A stretch of 64,000 bases of DNA, taken from NCBI GenBank assembly GCA_016192455.1, contig JACPUC010000011.1, positions 159,711 through 223,710 on the forward strand, written 5' to 3'. The position numbers and the translations under genes are program-made. Positions 46,608-63,450 of the stretch are shown piece by piece (position 1 is the stretch's first letter; every line of letters begins with the position of its first letter). Source of the stretch: Candidatus Tectimicrobiota bacterium. Lineage in GTDB: Bacteria; JACPUC01. The notes under the pieces are model-generated. The model ran no database searches, was not told the origin of the DNA, and saw nothing but the letters and a program-made list of their open reading frames with translations.

Positions 46608-46834
46608 TACGCGATGCTCCGTCTCCCTTGTGGTTCTCATCGCTTCCGCGCACCTCAGCGGTCCAGATTCAACGCCGAGGTGTACAGGTACATTCTCGTG
46701 ACAGCTCAACCACGTAGAGAGTCTTTTTTCTTGGCAGAGGTGTTTTCACCGTCAGGCGGAAGTAAGAAGGCTATCGTCAGCCACGCAGGTCTCTTTCCCC
46801 TCGCAGCCATCGATCGATGTGGAGACAAGACCAC

Positions 46835-49243
46835 TCAGATCGCCGCGCCGTTTGGGCCACCGCTGTCGGTGTAGTAGGAGCGGTAGTAGCGGTAGTAGTA
46901 GTCATAGGTGTGATGCCCAAGCCGCATGGCATTGAAGACGCAGCCCAGGATCGGCGCGTTGACCGAACGCAGTTGGGCGATGCTGTGCCGCACCGACTCC
47001 GGCGTCGCAATCCCATGCCGCGAGATGAGGAGGATGCCGTCCACCTTGGGAGCGAGCACCGCCACATCCGAGACCGGCAGCAGGGGGGGGCTGTCGATGA
47101 GCACGAGGTCATAGGCGTCGGCCAGCTCTCTCAGGATTCCCCCGCAGCTCTGCTGCGACAGAAGCTCGGAGGGGTTCGGGGGGATAAACCCCGCCGGCAG
47201 CAGGGAGAGGTTTTCGATGGAGGTGGGACGCGCCTGCGCCGCGGTCCGCTGACGATCGCCGAACGCATCCGTGAAGCCGGGCTGGCGCTCCATTCCGAAG
47301 AGGGTGTGGAGTGCGGGTCGGCGAAGGTCCAGGTCGAGAAGGAGCGTCTTCAGACCCAAGTTCGCCATCGCCACGCCGAGGTTCGCCACGGTGGTCGTCT
47401 TGCCTTCGCCGGGAAGCGAGCTGGTCACCAGGAGCGTCTTCAGCGGCCGGTTCAAGCCGGTGAAGCGGATGTTCGTGCGCAGGGATCGATAGGCTTCCGA
47501 AATGTGCGACTTGGGATGTTTGACGAGCGCCAGCTTGTCGCTCTGTTGGGCGGCCGGCGATTTCCCGTTCAAGCTGAAGCGGGGCTTGGTGAAATCCAAG
47601 ATCACGCCATAGAGGGGCAGCCGCGTCACCTGCTCGAGCTCCATCGGCGAGTGGATGGTCTGGTCGATCCATTCCAGCAGGAAGCTGAGGCCGATGCCGG
47701 CCATGAGTCCGAGCACCGCCCCCAGGAGCAGGGAGCGGGGCGCGCGGGGCTCGATCGGCATCCTGGGCGTGCGCGCGGGATTGAGGATGCGCACGTTCCC
47801 CACCGTCGAGGCCTTGACGATGCGGGCCTCCTCGTACTTGTTCAACAGGAGCGTGTAGAGGTTCTCGTTGACTTTCGCCGTGCGGGTCAGGGCGACGAGC
47901 TGCTGCTCCTTCGCCGGCAGGTTCTGCAGGTCCTCCTGGTAGCGACGCAGCACCACGCCGAGCGCCTGCTTATGGTTGCGGAGGTTGTCGAGGCTCTTGC
48001 GGACCGACGTCCGGATGCGCTCCTTCGCCGCCTCGATGCGGATGTCGACCTGACGCACCTCCAGGCTGTTCTCCCGGAAGCGTTCCAGGAGGGCGCGCTT
48101 TTCGATTTCGAGCTGCGCCAGCGTGCCGACGAGGCTTGCAATCACCGGATCGGTGAGGATGCCGCCCGAGAGGACGAAGCTCGGGTCCTTCCCTTCCGCG
48201 AGGCTGGCGAGAAGACCCTCGATTTGCGCCTCCTGCAGCTCCAGCTTGGATTTCTCCAGCTCGAAGTTCGCCACCTGGGTGACGAGGGCGTCCGCCTCGC
48301 TGCTCAACATCGCGGCATGCTCGCTGCGCTTGTAGGCGATGAGCTTGTTCTCGGCCTCTTCAAGCTTCGCGCGCAGGCTGAGGAGCTGCTCATCGAGGAA
48401 TTTCTCGGTCTGCGCCGCCTCCTGCGAGCGGTACTGGATGTTCTGCAAGTGGTAGCTGCGCGCCAGCTCGTTGACGATGTCCCGCGCGATCCGCGGCTGG
48501 TTGGACTGGGCGCGCAGATGCAGGACATTGGTGCTGCGGCCGACCTGGTCGACGATGATGCGCTCGCGCAAGTCTTCGGCCGCGTCCGTCGGATCGAGGA
48601 AACTCAGCGCCACCGGATACGCCTCGGCGCTCAGCCCCTCCTTGAGCGCGAAACTCAGGCCGGGAAGAGAGACCTCTATCCCTGGTCTGCCGATGGCGAG
48701 CCGCTGTCCCGCTTCATCCCGAACGGCGTAGGCCCCCCGCAAGCTTGGCGGCAGGGGTTCCAACAGGAGTCTCCTGCCATGCCACGGCGGCTCCGCCTTC
48801 AGGAGCACAATGCTCGGCAGTTGCGGCGGCTCGGTGCTGATGCCGGGCAGGCGGTCAAGGAAGGTTTTCAATCCCACCCGGAGCTGATCGAACGTCGTGC
48901 TCCACTCGAGGCGATAATTCAGCTTCAGTTGGTCAATCACCTGCATGGCCAAGCCGCGGCTTTTGATGATCTCCCGCTCGGCTTCATAGGCGGAGGACTG
49001 CGGCGCCAGGTCCAACCCCTCGAAGATTTGCAGCCCGCTCTCCCGCTTCTCGACGATGAGCGTGGTGGAAGCCTGGTAGACGAGGTCAGTGTTGAAGTTC
49101 ATGAACGCCGCAATGAGGATCGCCGCCAGCAGGCAGGCGATGATCAACCTCGTATGAGATCGGAGGATCTTCAGGTAGTCGCGGAGGGAGGGCGCCTCCT
49201 CCGTTTCTTGGAGGTCCGCAAGGTGTTCTGGAAGTCTATCCAT
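46835..49243 (-). CDS. Polysaccharide co-polymerase with tyrosine-kinase domain (Wzc-like)
   Basis: An 802-residue inner-membrane protein controlling chain length and export. A Wzz domain begins near residue 18 with a first membrane segment at about 34-52, a long coiled-coil periplasmic part runs to about 430, and a second membrane segment lies near 500. The cytoplasmic BY-kinase has Walker A SLPGEGKTTTVANLG near 610, Walker A' TLLLDLDLRRP near 635 and Walker B DLVLIDSPPLLPVSD near 717. The C-terminus carries a Tyr cluster (YDYYYRYYRSYY, about 778-791), the expected autophosphorylation tail. It follows the 2602-residue surface protein gene after 45 bases. Confidence 0.94.
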   Translation of the reverse strand: MDRLPEHLADLQETEEAPSLRDYLKILRSHTRLIIACLLAAILIAAFMNFNTDLVYQASTTLIVEKRESGLQIFEGLDLAPQSSAYEAEREIIKSRGLAMQVIDQLKLNYRLEWSTTFDQLRVGLKTFLDRLPGISTEPPQLPSIVLLKAEPPWHGRRLLLEPLPPSLRGAYAVRDEAGQRLAIGRPGIEVSLPGLSFALKEGLSAEAYPVALSFLDPTDAAEDLRERIIVDQVGRSTNVLHLRAQSNQPRIARDIVNELARSYHLQNIQYRSQEAAQTEKFLDEQLLSLRAKLEEAENKLIAYKRSEHAAMLSSEADALVTQVANFELEKSKLELQEAQIEGLLASLAEGKDPSFVLSGGILTDPVIASLVGTLAQLEIEKRALLERFRENSLEVRQVDIRIEAAKERIRTSVRKSLDNLRNHKQALGVVLRRYQEDLQNLPAKEQQLVALTRTAKVNENLYTLLLNKYEEARIVKASTVGNVRILNPARTPRMPIEPRAPRSLLLGAVLGLMAGIGLSFLLEWIDQTIHSPMELEQVTRLPLYGVILDFTKPRFSLNGKSPAAQQSDKLALVKHPKSHISEAYRSLRTNIRFTGLNRPLKTLLVTSSLPGEGKTTTVANLGVAMANLGLKTLLLDLDLRRPALHTLFGMERQPGFTDAFGDRQRTAAQARPTSIENLSLLPAGFIPPNPSELLSQQSCGGILRELADAYDLVLIDSPPLLPVSDVAVLAPKVDGILLISRHGIATPESVRHSIAQLRSVNAPILGCVFNAMRLGHHTYDYYYRYYRSYYTDSGGPNGAAI

Positions 49244-49288
49244 CGCTGCTCATCGAGGTTGGGGCATTAAAGTGGAATGGGAGAGACT

Positions 49289-57097
<7,809 letters not shown>

Positions 57098-57384
57098 CCC
57101 CGCAAGGATTCTGAAGAAGAGGCGCGGCGGCCGGTTGCGTCGGTGGTTTGCGCTCCGCAGGAGGGCGGAACTCTCCGGAGTAACCCAAGCTGTGGGATGA
57201 AAGGCGTCGACATCGCCATGCGGAGGAAGCGGGGAGAACCGTCGGTCATTATGGAGAATCTGTGTGGACTATTCCGTGTCTCGACGACGGGGAGAAAGAT
57301 GCCGCCGATCGGCAAGAGCCAGGGGAAGGAGTTGATAGTTTGTCAGGATCTTTGCCACCACGCGCCGCCGGCTTCTCGTCTTTT

Positions 57385-58425
57385 TCATAGCTTGCCGGCG
57401 AACGTCCAATGGAATGGCTGCGCGCTGTCGCTCAAATGTTTGATGTGTTCCAAAAGCATATCAACCGCGTACGTACTTGGCTCCGCCGCGCCGCCTCTCC
57501 GCGTCTCGGTGCTGAAGATGGTGAACCAGATGGCGATGTGGTCCAACCAGGCGCTGGAGGTTGTGGTGAAGTGCAGGGTCAGACGCCGGCGGCTGCTCGC
57601 CCACTCTTGCAGCCGGCGGCGCTGGCGCTCCGTGAGTTTATCGCAGACGATGTGGAGGCGGACGCGTGGAAACTTGCGGTAAAGGCGCCTCAAGTAGGTG
57701 AGCAGGTCGCCATGCCGGCTGGCGCTGGGGGCGCCGGGCGCGTCGCCGTTCTCGTGTCCGGCGAGCGCCGCCAGCAGCGTGCTCGGTTCGACCTGGTCAG
57801 CCGCGGCGACAAGGCGAGGAGCCTGCTCTCCCCTGACTGAGTCCTCTCTCGGCCGGCCGCTCTCGTCCGTGCCCGCCCTCGGCGCGTTCCTGTCAACCGC
57901 CAAGGCAAGGGCGTGGACCTCGCGGTTGAGATAGAAGCCAACGATCCTCGCTTGCTGGGGGCTGGGGTCGCCGTGCGGGCTCCCATTGCCGCCGCCGCCC
58001 GCCGCGGTTGCGGGCATGCCGGTGGACAAGATGCGGTAGACGCTGGCGGGACTGAGATTCGACACCGTGGCGAGCATCTGCAAGGTCCAGCGCCGGTTGC
58101 CGTCAGGCGGCGCCGAGCGGGCCAACTCAAGCACCTGCATCTTTTCCCTGGTTGAGATGCGCGCTCGCGGCCCGCGCGGCAAATCGTTCAAGCCGTCGAG
58201 GCGATGCTGTAGAAAGCGTCGCTGCCACTTCAAACTGTTGCACAAACTTAGCCCGGTATGCTGGCAAATCTCCTTCCAAGTTCGCCCCTGAGCCGCCAGG
58301 AGAATGAGCTTGGCGCGTTGCGCCAGGCGTTTTTCCTGCGTGCGCTCCGTCGCCAGGGCGGATAACCTCCGCTGCTCCTCTGGATCGAGGTTCAGTCTGG
58401 CTCGCGGTCGTCCGCGTCGCGCCAT
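57385..58425 (-). CDS. IS630-like transposase with degraded active site
   Basis: A 346-residue protein. The N-terminal two-thirds of the helix-turn-helix region (RLAQRAKLILLAAQGRTWKE, PRGPRARISTREKMQVLELA) is like IS630 transposases. IVGFYLNREVHALALAVDRN replaces the usual first catalytic D-E-K motif, HIVCDKLTE the second D-N motif, and SSAWLDHIAIWF the final W-L-N-x-x-E motif, where the catalytic Glu is Ala. Several core residues are therefore changed, and transposition activity is doubtful. I found no convincing terminal inverted repeats. Confidence 0.75.
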   Translation of the reverse strand: MARRGRPRARLNLDPEEQRRLSALATERTQEKRLAQRAKLILLAAQGRTWKEICQHTGLSLCNSLKWQRRFLQHRLDGLNDLPRGPRARISTREKMQVLELARSAPPDGNRRWTLQMLATVSNLSPASVYRILSTGMPATAAGGGGNGSPHGDPSPQQARIVGFYLNREVHALALAVDRNAPRAGTDESGRPREDSVRGEQAPRLVAAADQVEPSTLLAALAGHENGDAPGAPSASRHGDLLTYLRRLYRKFPRVRLHIVCDKLTERQRRRLQEWASSRRRLTLHFTTTSSAWLDHIAIWFTIFSTETRRGGAAEPSTYAVDMLLEHIKHLSDSAQPFHWTFAGKL

Positions 58426-59486
58426 GGCAGTCCTCCTCGCATGCGTGGACCAACCTCTCGGCGTCGTAGAGCGAAAACGAAAAATAGACTCGCTACCTTA
58501 CCCTCACAAAAGCTCGTTCAGTGGCAAGGTTCGGCGTCGCGGCGTGGGGGTGAAGCATGGCAATGAGCATCGCTGAGGCGGCGCGCTGAAACTGCCCGAG
58601 GCGCGCCGGTATTCCAATCGAGGATATAGCTCCGCCCTCTGCGTTACAAAAAAGCTTTTCACCGTGTGGCATGGCGCCTTCATCATCGTTGTTGCGTTGG
58701 ACTGTAGAGCGACCATACCACCATAATGAGGATTCTGTCAAGAAAAAAATGTATGACAACGCACGATAGAGTCATAGTTGTGTTATAGGTATAACGATAA
58801 AATAACAATATATTACTTTCGAGGTAGATAGTTCAGAAATAAAAAAATTAATGCTGGCTAGTAACTACTGTAAGTATTGGATAAATTCTCCGCGTTTGTG
58901 CTTCTTCAAAGGGGGAACGCCACCAGCCAAGGCCTCTGGCGAGCCTTGCCGGCGCGCCCGCGGCGGTCCCTGGGCGTCGTGCCGGGGGCGGCGACGGCGG
59001 CGGGGGCCGGCATTCCGCGCGGCGGGGGGGGCCCGCGCCACCCCAAGGGAGATCGTTTGCAGCAAGGGGGAGCGTGAAGGCTATGGAGAAGTCGCATCCC
59101 GCCGGGGCCCGGTCTCTTGCAGGGCGGGGCCGCGGCTACGTTGGCGGGGGGGCGTCCGGCGCCCAGCGGGAGGAGGGAGCAAGACGCGCATGAGCCGCGG
59201 CGCTGCCAGGAATGGGCGGCAGCGCTGGGCGGGCGTTGGGGAGGAACTGCGCGGCGGAACCTTTCCCGCATCGCCGCCTCCGACGGCTTCGCCAGGGGGC
59301 GACTGGCGGGGAAGCCGACGGTCACGGGAAGGGGAGTTCTGGGTGCAACGAAGCGCGGCGGCGGGCCGGGAGCGCAGCAGCGCGTCACGCTCCCGACCGA
59401 TGCCTCCGCAAGGCACGCCTCCGCCTCGGAGCGACTTCCGCCTCCGCCCAGCGGGGAGGGTAGCGGCAATAGCGGCGCGCCAAGGC
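58426..59486. other. No gene recognised; sharp composition change
   Basis: About 120 very AT-rich bases (58740-58870) are followed by a G-rich, poly-G-bearing stretch. Frames in both orientations are open but Arg/Gly/Pro-rich and lack family motifs or ribosome sites, as expected by chance in such composition. Confidence 0.5.
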
Positions 59487-60401
59487 TCACTCTCCCGGAG
59501 CCCAACCCAACCTTTTCAAACAGCCGTACAGGCGGCGCAGCAGCTCGCATTCGTCAGCATCGAGGGCCTTGTCGTCGATGCAGGTGGAGATCACATCCGC
59601 AAAGGCGCGCGCATGGAGGCTGCGAACTTCCTCCTGAGTCAAGCCGAGATGTTTCTTTTTCTCGACCAAGAGAGCAAGTTCCTCCTCGCTCACCTCCAGG
59701 TCGCTCAAGACCGTTTTCAGCGCTTCCCAGTACCCGTGCAGGGCATCCTGCCGTTGGCCTGGCACGGCAGCCCTGCTGACCGCGCTCACGCCGAGCGGCG
59801 CCCCGCCGCCTCCCCGGGTCTTGAACCGCGCGCCGCGCTGGAGACCAGCGGCGGCTTGCGTTCCCAGGCAATCCTCATGAAAACTCTCGATGAACTTGTA
59901 GGCCTTGAGTTTGGCAAGGTCTCCAAAGGTCCGCAGGCGCCGGTCGGTCATCGCCCGCAGGTACACCCCCCACAGATGTGCCGCCGCCGCGTCGGCCGCC
60001 GCCTGGTGCGCCGCGGCATGCGGGATACCATGCGCCTGGCAGGCATCGTCGAGGGAGCAGCGCCCGCCGAGACCAATCATCGGGCGCAAGTACATCAGGC
60101 AGAGATGGGGCGGAGAATCGCGCAGCCCAACGCGCTGCAACTCATCTTGCAGGAAGCGGATGTCGAAGTAGACATTGTAGGCCGCCACGACAGACTCCTG
60201 GAGAGCTTGGACAACGTTTCCGGCAATCTCCTCGAAGCGCGGCGCAGCCGCGACATCGGCGTCCGTTATCCCATGAATCTCCGTGGCCGCCATCCGCCGG
60301 CTCGGATTGACCAGGCTGTCGAGGACCATCCGCGGTTCCCTTCCCGGCTCGATGCGGATGATCGAAACCTCGACCACGCGGTCGATGCCTGGGTGCAGGC
60401 C
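59487..60401 (-). pseudogene. DnaQ-like 3'-5' exonuclease missing its N-terminus
   Basis: The frame reads GLHPGIDRVVEVSIIRIEPG, LVNPSRRMAATEIHGITDAD, VVAAYNVYFDIRFLQDEL and AAHQAAADAAAAHLWGVYL, covering motifs II and III of DEDDh exonucleases. The first motif (D-x-E-T-T-G), which should immediately precede GLHPG, is missing; the sequence there comes from a resolvase gene in another frame. The C-terminal part from about residue 235 is a conserved-looking extension with LKTVLSDLEVSEEELALL. No proper start remains, and one of the catalytic acidic pairs is lost. Confidence 0.75.
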
Positions 60402-60601
60402 GGGCCCGCGCGCACCGCTTCCATGAGCCGCTCGAAGCCCGGACGCTGCATCGTCGTGCCCGTAAAGGTGTCGCGGTACCATCGCGCGGGACCGTCGTTC
60501 TGCTCCGCCCAGCGCTTCAGGTCCGGCTCCTGGCTGGCGTGCTTCTGACCGGCGTTGCTGACCCTGACATAGATCGCCGCGCACCGCTGCTGGCTTGCCA
60601 T
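60402..60601 (-). pseudogene. Serine recombinase (resolvase) N-terminal fragment
   Basis: From an ATG the frame reads AAIYVRVSNAGQKHASQEPD, RWYRDTFTGTTMQRPGFERL, the start of the resolvase catalytic domain with the nucleophilic Ser in YVRVS. After about 66 residues homology ends at the junction with the exonuclease sequence, which continues in a different frame. Regions for dimerisation and DNA binding are missing. Confidence 0.8.
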
Positions 60602-61247
60602 GCTTGCCCTCCTTTTCGTTGATCCGGCAAGGAGCTTAGCAGGCAACTCTCCCGCTGTCATCTTTAGATGAGAACGAAGGCGTTTTCAGGAGAGCCGCCC
60701 TTTGATTTCCCAGGGCTTGCCGAGACGATGGGAGCCGATACTGACATTGAGAGGTAGGCGCGGCGTCCGAGGATGCCGGGGGCGGGAGTTGGATGGCATG
60801 CAGCGGTGGCACACCGCAGGAGGGTTTGGAAGACTCCGGCATGAGTCCGCCGAGAGGCCGAGGTTCAGGGAGCTTTCCTGGCTCCGGCCCTCGCAGCGGA
60901 CCGACAAGCGTGAACTCAGCCGACCAGTGTAACGCGCCGGCCTTCCCTTCGTTGCTGAGTGCTCGGCTCCGTCTGCTTCCACCCTCACTGGAGAATGGCA
61001 GCAAACCCGCCCCTGCCTCAGCCTCCGGAGCGGCCGCATCTGGAAGCTTTGCGAGCCCAACCACGGCACGGAGCAGCAAGGCCGGAGGGTGATAGGGAGC
61101 CGCTCACATGACCTTCCGAGTCGCCTATTGAGCCAGCCCGTTAAGATCGCGCCTTCTACGCCGCGGTCGCGTTCTCACTGATGGGCTGTTAGCGAAGTGG
61201 AGACTGCTCCCTGCTCCTCTTTTGGCGGCACGCCCGATGAAAGTGTC
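60602..61247. other. No gene recognised
   Basis: Both strands carry open but low-quality Ser/Pro/Arg-rich frames. No RNA gene, repeat or motif was found. Confidence 0.45.
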
Positions 61248-61763
61248 TCACGTCGTCATAGGTGCGTCGACGTCGGGCGAGTGGTTCAGCAGGGACCGCA
61301 CCGACAGCTCGCGGTTGAGACGGTCAACAATCTTGTCGCGGGTGGCCGGGTCCGCCGCGCCGATGGCGTTCAAGACGACAGCCTGGAAGTTCTTGTGTTC
61401 GTTCACGTCCCACATCATCTTCCAGGCCTCCACCTGGAACCTGAGCTGCGCCAGGATGGAGTCGATGACCCGCACGATGGCCGTGGCCTTCACCTTCGGG
61501 TCGCCTTCGAGCTTCTTCAGGAGCTTGTGGGCGCGCTCGTTGATGGTGAAGAGCTGCTCCATCACCGCCAGGCCCCGGTCGACGATCTTTTTCGCCCGGT
61601 TCACATCGACGGCCTGGGCGGCGGTGCGGGCGCCGAGCTTGCGCAGTCGCTCCCTGACGGAGTTCGGATGCACCCCGACCTGCTTGGCGATCTGGTTGGC
61701 GTTCAACCCCTGTTTCCGAAAGCTCAACAGCTCTTCATCACTGAATTTTTGTGGGCTGGGCAT
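61248..61763 (-). CDS. HTH DNA-binding protein, possibly phage-related
   Basis: The 171-residue protein has an N-terminal helix-turn-helix (SDEELLSFRKQGLNANQIAK, then VHPNSVRERLRKLG) of the type found in small terminase subunits and resolvase-like regulators. A charged helical body follows (VEQ-like MEQLFTINERAHKLLKKLEG, AIVRVIDSILAQLRFQVEAW) and could form an oligomer. The ATG is 37 bases from the IS insertion, so its promoter may be altered or supplied by the IS. Role as small terminase or regulator is a guess from layout. Confidence 0.55.
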   Translation of the reverse strand: MPSPQKFSDEELLSFRKQGLNANQIAKQVGVHPNSVRERLRKLGARTAAQAVDVNRAKKIVDRGLAVMEQLFTINERAHKLLKKLEGDPKVKATAIVRVIDSILAQLRFQVEAWKMMWDVNEHKNFQAVVLNAIGAADPATRDKIVDRLNRELSVRSLLNHSPDVDAPMTT

Positions 61764-61801
61764 GATGTTCTAGCGGAACCTCCATAACTATCTATCTGAT
61801 A

Positions 61802-62871
61802 CTAAGTTGCGTTCATATGGATATTAACGATGCAGTCGAACCCGGTGAGGCTGGCGATGCGCGCGGGATCGTGCTCCAAGGCGCGGAGGGCGTCGACCAA
61901 GCGATCTTCGACGGCCTGGAGACTGGGGAAGACGCGGTTGGCGAACCACTTCTCCCGCAGCTCGTCCCACAGGTGTTCGGTGGGGTTGAGTTCAGGGCTG
62001 TAGGGCGGCAGGGACACCAGGCGGACGTTTTGCGGTACGACGAGCTCCTTGGCGCGATGCCAGCCGGCGCCGTCCAGGACCATGAGGATGAACTCCTTGG
62101 CATGACGCTGGGCGACCTCCGCCAAAAAGTACGACATCGTCCCGGCGTTGACGTACGGCAAGACGAGGCTGTCGAGGACGCCGTCATGGGGGCTGAGGGC
62201 GGCAAAGGCATAGGTGTACTCCCGCACGAGCTGGCGTCCCGGTCGGGGCCGCATGCCGCGCGGCGCCCAGCGGCGCCGCGGATCGCTCAGGCGTCCGAAG
62301 GCCGCTTCGTCCTGGAACATGAGGCGCACCGGGCGTCCACGTCGCGGGGCACAGCGCCTCAGGGTGCTGGCGACGAGCCTGGCGAGGTTTTTTTAAACGC
62401 CTGCTGGCGCCCCGCGTCGGCCTTGGGGTGGCGCGGGCGCGGCGCCAGCTTGCGCCAGCCATGCCGGGCCAGCAGGCGGTAGACGGTGGACTTGGGAACC
62501 GGGTGCCCCACCGCCGCTTCGTAGGCGGCCTGCACGGCGCTCACCTCCAGCAGCCCACCCTCGTCAGCCGTGGCCAGGAAGCCGGCAAGGAGCTGCGCCT
62601 CCTGCGCGACGCTGAGGTTCTCATGCCGGCGACCGCCCCGCTGCCCCACCCCGAGGCACCCTTCGCCCTCCTTCAGGTAGCGGGCTTGCAGGCGCCGCAC
62701 CGAGCTGGGATGCCAGCCGAGGGCCAGGGCGACGGCGGCGGCGGAGAGGCCAAGGGCGGCCCGCAGCCAGACACACTGGACGCGTTGGAAGGCGCCCTTG
62801 CCGCGCGCCTGCTGCAAGAGCGTCCGCAGCCGGGCCGCGGCGCCTTCCGGCAAAGGTTGGGGTCGTCGCAT
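61802..62871 (-). CDS. IS630 transposase, two frames joined by a -1 shift (OrfAB)
   Basis: The first frame starts at an ATG with GGAGGAAAG upstream and encodes winged-helix DNA-binding parts (LGLSAAAVALALGWHPSSVR, VPKSTVYRLLARHGW), ending near 62361. The second frame carries the DDE domain: LMFQDEAAFGRL, ILMVLDGAGWHRAKEL, LPPYSPELNPTEHLWDELRE with all three acidic residues. They connect at TTT AAA AAA ACC; re-reading one A (or an extra transcribed A in the A7 run at 62388-62394) gives a continuous FKKNLARLVAS junction as in family members. The fused product is about 356 residues. The stop codon TAG lies in the terminal repeat. Confidence 0.85.
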
Positions 62872-62938
62872 GCTTTCCTCCTTCTCCAAGAGACCAGGAG
62901 GAAAGCATACCATATGTATCACTATGATTGCAACTTAG
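61802..62938 (-). mobile_element. Complete IS630-type insertion sequence
   Basis: The element is 1137 bases. Its ends read CTAAGTTGC inward from both sides, with further partial matches, and it is flanked by a TA duplication as expected for IS630/Tc1 elements. It carries one transposase split over two frames. It landed between the HTH gene on the minus strand and the plus-strand ParB cluster. Confidence 0.88.
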
Positions 62939-62995
62939 TATGAGAGCCTGGCGACGGCACGGCTGTTCCAGGAAAAGGCCGAGAGTCTCCGGCGT

Positions 62996-63265
62996 GTGCG
63001 CGTGGAGGGTGACGCCGAGCGAAGGCGGCAGGCTGCGCGAGACATGGTGCGCAAGCATCTGCGTGTCGGCATGGAAGTGGAGACGGCGTGGTTCGGGCGC
63101 GGCATCGTGGAGAAGATCAACCGCAAGACCGCGAGGATCGGCAGCACGGGAACGAGCGGCACGTACAGCACCAACGTTGACCTGTCGCACATCTCGTTGC
63201 CGCTCAAGACGAAGAAACTCACCGCGTCCACCACTGCAACCGATTGCAGAAGGAGGCTGTCGTGA
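62996..63265 (+). CDS. Small protein of unknown function, KOW-like core
   Basis: An 89-residue frame starting at GTG; it is open further upstream to the IS edge, so its true start may have been cut off. The middle reads RVGMEVETAWFGRGIVEKIN and TARIGSTGTSGTYSTNVDLS, a small beta-barrel-like pattern reminiscent of KOW/SH3 domains. It ends in GTGA overlap with the next gene. No family recognised. Confidence 0.5.
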   Translation: MRVEGDAERRRQAARDMVRKHLRVGMEVETAWFGRGIVEKINRKTARIGSTGTSGTYSTNVDLSHISLPLKTKKLTASTTATDCRRRLS

Positions 63266-63450
63266 GGCGAACCGTGTGGCAGATCACCATCGACGGCGCC
63301 GAGGAGCCTTATGAACTCGACGAGCACGGACAGATCGTCGAGTGCAGCGAGAAACCCGCGGTGCAGATGAGCCTCTTTGACTCCGAGGCAAGGAGAGACG
63401 TGCATGCCAAGCTACACTTACCGCAACCAGGTGATCCCCTTCGAGCATGA
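63262..63450 (+). CDS. Small protein of unknown function
   Basis: A 62-residue product beginning with GTG, which overlaps the preceding stop and has AAGGAGG 5 bases upstream. RRTVWQITIDGAEEPYELDE is followed by QMSLFDSEARRD. The end of the gene overlaps the ParB start by 47 bases in another frame, so the three genes are translated as a unit. No family recognised. Confidence 0.55.
   Translation: MRRTVWQITIDGAEEPYELDEHGQIVECSEKPAVQMSLFDSEARRDVHAKLHLPQPGDPLRA

Larger units (their letters stand above)
46363..46834. other. Intergenic region with palindromic repeats
   Basis: No gene is supported here. The region holds a perfect 28-base palindrome and a second GC hairpin (listed separately). A promoter for the glycosyltransferase/initiating-transferase pair may lie here, but no clear boxes were found. 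Confidence 0.5.

Noticed and set aside
46817..49270. 817-codon plus-strand frame opposite wzc
   Set aside because: Antisense shadow; the minus strand has intact Walker motifs and a Tyr-rich tail.
58493..58759. 88-codon minus-strand frame beside the decayed transposase
   Set aside because: Its second half looks mildly protein-like but there is no family match by eye and no ribosome site; left as uncertain non-coding.
60636..61092. Overlapping 147- and 99-codon frames on opposite strands
   Set aside because: Neither has a ribosome site, recognised motif or protein-like composition.
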